Of a DNA stretch of 17,631 bases, positions 12,836-17,631 are shown one piece after another. The notes under the pieces were generated by a model, which worked only from the letters and a program-made list of their open reading frames with translations, made no database searches and was not told where the DNA came from. Location of the stretch: NCBI GenBank assembly GCA_002049985.1, contig MVCY01000013.1, forward strand, positions 1 through 17,631, read 5' to 3'. The position numbers were made by a program, and so were the translations under genes. The stretch comes from Candidatus Latescibacteria bacterium 4484_181 (lineage in GTDB: Bacteria; Latescibacterota; MVCY01). Position 1 is the first letter of the stretch. Every line of letters starts with the position of its first letter.

Positions 12836-14749
12836 ATGGGAAAAGTGATTGGCATTGACTTAGGTACAACAAACTCCTGTGTAGCGGTGATGGAGGGTGG
12901 GGATCCAGTGGTGATCCCCAATGCAGAGGGCAGCCGCACTACCCCGTCGGTGGTGGGTTTCACCCAAGATGGAGAAAGAGTAGTGGGAGGAGCTGCTAAA
13001 CGGCAGGCAATAACCAATTCCAAGAGAACTGTTTACTCCATCAAGAGATTCATGGGGAGAAAATACCACGAGGTTGCCGAAGAGATAAACCAGGTCCCAT
13101 ATAAGGTGGTCAGAGGACGAAATGATATAGCAGCAGTAGAAATTGACGGCAAAAGATACTCTCCCCCAGAGATCTCCGCTATGATCTTGCAAAAGATGAA
13201 GCAAACGGCGGAAGACTACTTGGGCCAAAAGGTAACCCAGGCGGTAATAACCGTGCCTGCATACTTTAACGACAGCCAGAGACAGGCCACCAAAGATGCA
13301 GGCAAGATCGCTGGGCTAGAGGTGCTGAGGATCATCAACGAGCCGACTGCAGCATCCTTGGCCTATGGACTGGATAAAAAGAAGAACGAGAAGATCGCCG
13401 TCTTCGACCTGGGCGGAGGCACTTTTGATATCTCTATCCTGGAGCTGGGTGAGGGTGTCTTTGAGGTCCTCTCCACCAACGGAAACACCCACTTGGGTGG
13501 AGATGATTTTGACCAGCGAATAATAGACTGGCTGGTGAGCGAATTCAAAAAACAGGAGGGAATTGACCTGCGGAAAGATCCTATGGCCCTTCAGAGGTTA
13601 AAGGAGACAGCAGAGAAGGCCAAAATGGAGCTTTCTACGCTCGCGCAGACCAACATCAACCTGCCTTTCATCACTGCAGACCACAATGGGCCCAAGCACC
13701 TAGATATAACACTCACCAGGGCTAAACTGGAACAACTGGTTGAGGACCTGGTGGAGAAGACGAGACAGCCCTGTCTTCAGGCATTGAATGATGCTGGACT
13801 CAAAGTCTCCGACATCGATGAGGTGATCCTTGTTGGCGGAGCAACCAGGATGCCTAAGGTTCAAGAGGTGGTCCGGGAAATATTCGGCAAGGAGCCTCAT
13901 AAAGGAGTGAATCCTGATGAAGTGGTGGCCATAGGTGCTGCCATTCAAGGGGCGGTGCTCACTGGTGAGGTGAAGGATGTCCTGTTGCTGGATGTGACCC
14001 CGCTCTCCTTAGGGGTAGAGACCCTTGGGGGAGTGTTCACCAAGCTGATTGAACGCAACACCACCATCCCCACGCGCAAAAGCGAGATATTCTCCACTGC
14101 CGCTGACAACCAGACCTCAGTAGATATCCATGTGCTACAAGGGGAACGGGAGATGGCATCTGGCAACAAGAGCTTGGGACGTTTTATCTTGGACGGTATT
14201 CCCCCTGCTCCCCGCGGGGTACCGCAAATAGAGGTGACTTTTGATATCGATGCCAACGGCATCCTCCATGTCTCTGCTAAGGATAAAGCAACCGGGAGAG
14301 AACAGAGTATCCGGATTGAGGCCTCCAGCGGCCTTACCGAGGAGGAGATTGACCGCATGGTCAAAGAGGCCCAGATGCATGCTGCAGAGGACAGAAGGAG
14401 AAGAGAAGAGGTTGATGCGCGTAACCAGGCCGACCAGACCATCTACCAGACTGAAAAGAATCTGAAGGAGATGGCTGATCGCCTGAACCCGGACGTAAAA
14501 GCCAGAATTGAAGCCGCGGTCGAGCGCACGAAACAGGCCCTGAAAGGCAAGGATATAGGAGAGATCAAATCAGCTACTGAGGCACTGAACCAAAGCTGGC
14601 ACGAAGCAGCCGCCCAGATGTATACCCAAACGGCCCAGGGGTCCTCGACCGCCGGCACCACAGGAGAGAAACAGCAGACTGCTGCCCAAAAGTCGTCCGG
14701 TTCAGAAAAGGGTAAGGCTGTGGATGCCGATTTTGAAGTGGTTGACTAA
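12836..14749 (+). CDS. dnaK: Chaperone protein DnaK (Hsp70)
   Basis: The 637-residue Hsp70 chaperone uses ATP-driven cycles with DnaJ and GrpE to fold and rescue cytosolic proteins. The nucleotide-binding domain (1 to about 380) carries IDLGTTNS (7-14), VPAYFNDSQRQATKDAG (about 140-156), FDLGGGTFDIS (190-200) and VGGATRMPKV (333-342). The interdomain linker is DVLLLDVTPLS (about 381-391), the substrate-binding beta domain follows, and an alpha lid ends in the bacterial tail AVDADFEVVD. All motifs and length are normal. ATG 12836 is used because GGAGG lies 8 bases upstream; a GTG at 12827 is part of that site. Neither grpE nor dnaJ is adjacent, so the gene stands alone between two terminators, next to hsp20, a functional partner. 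Confidence 0.98.
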   Translation: MGKVIGIDLGTTNSCVAVMEGGDPVVIPNAEGSRTTPSVVGFTQDGERVVGGAAKRQAITNSKRTVYSIKRFMGRKYHEVAEEINQVPYKVVRGRNDIAAVEIDGKRYSPPEISAMILQKMKQTAEDYLGQKVTQAVITVPAYFNDSQRQATKDAGKIAGLEVLRIINEPTAASLAYGLDKKKNEKIAVFDLGGGTFDISILELGEGVFEVLSTNGNTHLGGDDFDQRIIDWLVSEFKKQEGIDLRKDPMALQRLKETAEKAKMELSTLAQTNINLPFITADHNGPKHLDITLTRAKLEQLVEDLVEKTRQPCLQALNDAGLKVSDIDEVILVGGATRMPKVQEVVREIFGKEPHKGVNPDEVVAIGAAIQGAVLTGEVKDVLLLDVTPLSLGVETLGGVFTKLIERNTTIPTRKSEIFSTAADNQTSVDIHVLQGEREMASGNKSLGRFILDGIPPAPRGVPQIEVTFDIDANGILHVSAKDKATGREQSIRIEASSGLTEEEIDRMVKEAQMHAAEDRRRREEVDARNQADQTIYQTEKNLKEMADRLNPDVKARIEAAVERTKQALKGKDIGEIKSATEALNQSWHEAAAQMYTQTAQGSSTAGTTGEKQQTAAQKSSGSEKGKAVDADFEVVD

Positions 14750-14767
14750 TGGCGTATGTCGATAGAT

Positions 14768-14802
14768 AAAGGGGGCCAAGCAGGATCTGCTTGGCCCCCT
14801 TT
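14768..14802. terminator. Strong bidirectional terminator between dnaK and PBP gene
   Basis: A perfect 15-bp stem (AAAGGGGGCCAAGCA 14768-14782 with TGCTTGGCCCCCTTT 14788-14802) has a 5-base loop, and A/T-rich ends serve as a U-tail in both directions. It lies between convergent genes and can end dnaK (plus) and the PBP gene (minus). Confidence 0.88.
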
Positions 14803-14868
14803 GTGTTGGATGGCTTGGGCTCAGGTGCAAATTCCTCGCGCAAATCTCACCCTTTCTCGTCACTTTGA

Positions 14869-16572
14869 TTAGAACTCCAGTTTTCCTCTCTGTGGAGATT
14901 TCTCATCTGGTTCGGGGAGTGTTTTCCCTGGGCCCTGGTGTAATGGGCAGGACTCAGTGGGTTCGGTGCCTCGGATAAAAACCTCCTCTGAAACCGATAA
15001 ACCAGGCGTCGGTGAAATCGTTAGTGGTCCCGGTTTTCCCCCCCGCCGCTCTTCTAAATCCATACCACAACCTTGCCCCTCGACCTGTGCCCTCATCCAT
15101 AACCGACTCCAGCATAGAGGTCATCACATATGCAGTCGAGGCCCTCAACACCTCCTTTTCCCGGCCTTTTTCCCTCTGCTCAATGATATTTCCGTTTCTG
15201 TCGATTATGGAAAGCACAGCGATAGGTTCCACTCTGATGCCTCTATTGGGAAAAGCTGAATAGTGGCCACGTTTCGCGACTCTGCCAAAGCCTGACGCAA
15301 AGTTACAGGTCCTTTAAATATACGGTCATAGTTCTCAGGCTGCCACAGGGTTCCGTCAGGCATAGGTAAGGAAATAGGGGTATCTAGGATAAGGTCGGTA
15401 GGGCGATATCCATTGTCCACAGCGGCAGTGTAAACGAAAGGCTTGAAGGCTGAGCCAGGTTGTCTTAGGGCCTGAGTTGCTCGATTGAACTTGCTCTCCT
15501 TGAAATCTCTTCCTCCTACCATAGCCAGGATGTGACCATTGTGAGGGTCGATAGCTACCAGTGCCCCCTGGACCACCCGGGTGCGAAGAGAATCAACGGG
15601 AAGAGAATCTTGAAGGGCAAATTGCTCCTCTGCTATCTTTTGGCGCCGAGCCAACTGTTCCAGTAACACCTTTTCGGCGATCTTTTGAAGTTTCAGATTT
15701 AAAGTGGTATAGACTGATACTCCCTCTTCATAAAGCAATTGGCTGCCATACTTCTTTTCTAATTGTTGCCGCACATACTCAACAAAGTAAGGCGCTTCTC
15801 CCGGTTCCTCCAGTTGGGGATTGAGCTCAAGGTCCTGGTCAGATATCTCTTCTGCTTCCTCTTTGGAGATCATCTCCAGTTCCGCCATTCTTTTGAGCAC
15901 ATGGTTTCTTCTCTTTATGGCCCTCAGAGGGTAATCCAGAGGGGAATAAAGGGTGGGAGCCTTGAGCAGTCCGGCCAAAGTGGCGCACTGATTGAGAGAG
16001 AGATTCTCCACATCCTTGCTGAAGTATAAACGGGAAGCAGCCTGTGCACCCCAGGCACCATGACCGAAGTAGACTTGGTTTAAATACATCTCCAGGATCT
16101 CCTGTTTGGAGTAAGCACGCTCAATGCGTATGGCTGTCAACTGCTCTTTGATCTTTCTCTCCAAGCTTACCTTCTGAGAGAGGAAGAGATTGCGGGCCAA
16201 CTGTTGAGTAATGGTACTGCCTCCCTGTACTATCCTGCCAGCCTTTAGATTAGAGAGGGCAGCCCTGAAGATGCCGCTTAAATCTAGTCCCCAATGTTGC
16301 CAGAAACGCCGGCCCTCGGTGGCCACGACCGCATCTATTAACTGAGTGGGTATCCTTTCGTACGGCGTATACTCCCGCCTTTGTTCGGCAAATCTTTTCA
16401 AAACCTGCCCGTCTGCTGAGTATACTGTGGTAATCAATTTCGGCCTAAAATTCTCCAACTCCTGCAGGGAAGGTAGTCTCCTGCCAAAGCGAATAAGAAT
16501 CCCTGCCAGAAAGATTATGTAAAAAACTGCCCAGATGAGGAAATAGATGAAAAATCTCTTGCACCAGGTCAT
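14869..16572 (-). pseudogene. Class A penicillin-binding protein (PBP1A type), two internal deletions
   Basis: The product would be a bifunctional glycosyltransferase/transpeptidase building peptidoglycan at the inner membrane. An N-terminal helix (about 8-30) precedes the GT51 domain (about 42-235), with E86 at the catalytic position in TEGRRFWQHWG; the usual ED there reads EG, a further oddity. The transpeptidase domain has S374-x-x-K377 (GSAFKPF) and S432-x-N434 (ESRNVATIQL). At about 15248-15256 the frame jumps from IQL straight to FPNRGIRVEP in another frame, omitting the ~50 residues usual there. The next segment holds KTGTTNDFTDAWFIGF. At about 14986-14993 it jumps again to EEVFIRGTEPTESC, the family's C-terminal tail, losing roughly 70-100 residues and returning to the original frame, with a stop at 14869. 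The longest open frame (15205-16572) gives 455 residues. An AAGGTGG site lies 9-10 bases before ATG 16572. Confidence 0.9.
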
Positions 16573-16659
16573 TTTATCTTTCCACCTTGGTCAACTGAAC
16601 TGTCCAGATGATCAATGGCAGCCCTATTGTGTAGAGTTGTCAGCTTAAGCTTATTAAAT

Positions 16660-16688
16660 TACAAACAGAACCTTTAAAGAAACGTCAA
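16660..16688 (-). promoter_or_regulatory. Possible promoter for PBP gene
   Basis: On the minus strand TTGACG (16683-16688) and TTTGTA (16660-16665) are 17 bases apart, about 90 bases before ATG 16572. The -35 is good and the -10 poor. The 204-base gap holds no clear terminator after the PorV-like gene, so read-through is also possible. Confidence 0.3.
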
Positions 16689-16776
16689 AGCTCAGTCACT
16701 CTCTGCGAATGTCAAAAATGAGCTTTTTTCGTTTGGCATTTGGGTTTTGGGTTTGCCATTATAAGGTGGGGGTTGT

Positions 16777-17631
16777 TTAAAATTGAGCAGTGAGCGATAC
16801 CCGATATGAACTCTCCTCCTGTTGTAGAAAGGCGCAATCGATATTGACATACTTGTATATTCTCAGGCCGGCCCCGGCGGTAAACTCCCCCCTGTGTGAG
16901 CCCAGCCGCAGGGCAAGCAGATCCCGAAAGCGGTACTCTGCCCCACTGCTGAGGCTCAGATTGTAACGGCCGGTTCCCTTTTCTGCCCTCAATTCCAGAG
17001 TCCCGGTTAATCTGCCGCACAGAAGAGCAACTGGCCAGGAGCAGGCAAGACCCATCCGGGCAGAAGGCATAATTACGTCCACAGTCCCTGTATCCCAGTT
17101 TACCGGAGTGCAGAGCAGGTCGGAGAAGTTTGCACCTATGGACACAGTGGGTAAGGGAGAGTATAAAAATCCCAGGTCAATCCCGTATCCGAAGGCGCTG
17201 TTGCCTCCGAGTTTCCGCAGAATTAGCTTAAGAGTGCTACCGGTAGAAAGCCCGGAGCGCATCCGGTACCCAAAAGAGAGGTAGACGACCCAGTCAGCTG
17301 CACTGGCTATCCTTGAAACATATGGGCGATTCCCAGAAAGGTCAAAGGGTTCAGTCGGGTCTTTCAGCTTGGTGTATTTTATATCATCCACTCCAATCCG
17401 AAACAGGCTTACGGCAAAGTTTTGTTTGGTCTTTCCAGGGATAACCACAGCTATAAAGTCGTTCTTTACCACTCCGGCAAAACGTTCCGAATGCTGAAGC
17501 AGGAGTTGACTGGATTTCACCTGCGAAAGGCCTGCAGGGTTATAATATCCGGCGGTGGCATCATCAGCTAAGGCAACGAAGGCATCTCCCATTGCCAGTG
17601 CCCGACCACCGGCACCTAAACGGAGAAAATC
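16777..17631 (-). CDS. PorV/PorQ-family outer-membrane protein, N-terminus beyond window
   Basis: The frame is open to the window edge; 284 codons are visible. The first visible residues DFLRLGAGGRALAMGDAFVA are the family signature, with ALADDATAGYYNPAGLSQ following. These proteins (PorV/PorQ, UPF0164-like) form FadL-like outer-membrane beta barrels; in Bacteroidota PorV shuttles type IX secretion cargo, but in other phyla the role is unproven. The chain has alternating strand patterns such as FAVSLFRIGVDDIKY and VYLSFGYRMRSG, and ends in a typical C-terminal strand, SSYRVSLTAQF, with terminal F. An ATG at 17592 falls inside the signature motif, so it is not the true start; the signal peptide lies outside the window. 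The stop is TAA at 16777. Confidence 0.9.
   Translation of the reverse strand, partial: DFLRLGAGGRALAMGDAFVALADDATAGYYNPAGLSQVKSSQLLLQHSERFAGVVKNDFIAVVIPGKTKQNFAVSLFRIGVDDIKYTKLKDPTEPFDLSGNRPYVSRIASAADWVVYLSFGYRMRSGLSTGSTLKLILRKLGGNSAFGYGIDLGFLYSPLPTVSIGANFSDLLCTPVNWDTGTVDVIMPSARMGLACSWPVALLCGRLTGTLELRAEKGTGRYNLSLSSGAEYRFRDLLALRLGSHRGEFTAGAGLRIYKYVNIDCAFLQQEESSYRVSLTAQF

Noticed and set aside
13945..14442. 165-codon ORF on the minus strand
   Set aside because: It lies entirely antisense to dnaK, has serine/threonine/arginine-rich mirror composition and no family motif.
1..17631. tRNA, rRNA, CRISPR arrays, insertion sequences or prophage genes
   Set aside because: No cloverleaf-like segments, regularly spaced repeats, transposase or integrase motifs were recognised on reading both strands.

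Overview
The window looks like a chromosomal segment from a Gram-negative bacterium of the FCB-like or candidate-phylum type (Zixibacteria, KSB1 or WOR-3 grade). The evidence is an outer-membrane PorV/PorQ-type protein, a DUF5916 beta-barrel remnant, a DUF5683 lipid/OM-associated protein and a class A penicillin-binding protein, with AGGAGG-type ribosome binding sites throughout. The phylum is an inference. No rRNA, tRNA, CRISPR array, transposase or phage gene was seen.

Layout. 1-3339 (minus): a purine operon in which a tandem PurS-PurS-PurL fusion is followed by a flavodoxin-family gene cut by the window edge; it has a clear sigma-70 promoter and is insulated upstream by a terminator. 3492-5092 (minus): a chimeric gene ruin, the N-terminus of an ECF sigma factor fused to the C-terminal barrel of a DUF5916 protein, with two further frameshifts. 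5297-9981 (minus): the most interesting block, a seven-gene co-directional cluster. In transcription order it holds a DUF2089 zinc-ribbon/HTH regulator, a SHOCT-like+DUF4097 protein, a small SHOCT-like protein, an ECF sigma factor, a zf-HC2 anti-sigma-like protein without a membrane anchor, a three-helix membrane protein, and a second DUF4097 protein. Three consecutive genes carry nearly the same ~30-residue SHOCT-like helical module. This looks like a regulatory or envelope-stress system related in parts to YvlB/LiaX-type proteins, but the assembly is not one I can name.

10049-11595 (plus): a ROK-family sugar kinase and a secreted DUF5683 protein, translationally coupled through a TTGA overlap and transcribed divergently from the DUF2089 cluster. 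11596-14802 (plus): a chaperone region with Hsp20 behind a textbook sigma-54 (RpoN) promoter, an intrinsic terminator, then DnaK and a strong bidirectional terminator. 14869-16572 (minus): a class A penicillin-binding protein broken by two internal deletions. 16777-17631 (minus): a PorV/PorQ-family outer-membrane protein, cut at the window end.

Overall the window mixes housekeeping (purine synthesis, DnaK) with cell-envelope and stress functions. A recurring oddity is that two loci (sigma/DUF5916 and PBP1A) show clean internal deletions plus frameshifts while their neighbours are intact. That is either real gene decay or an assembly problem, and read mapping would separate the two.
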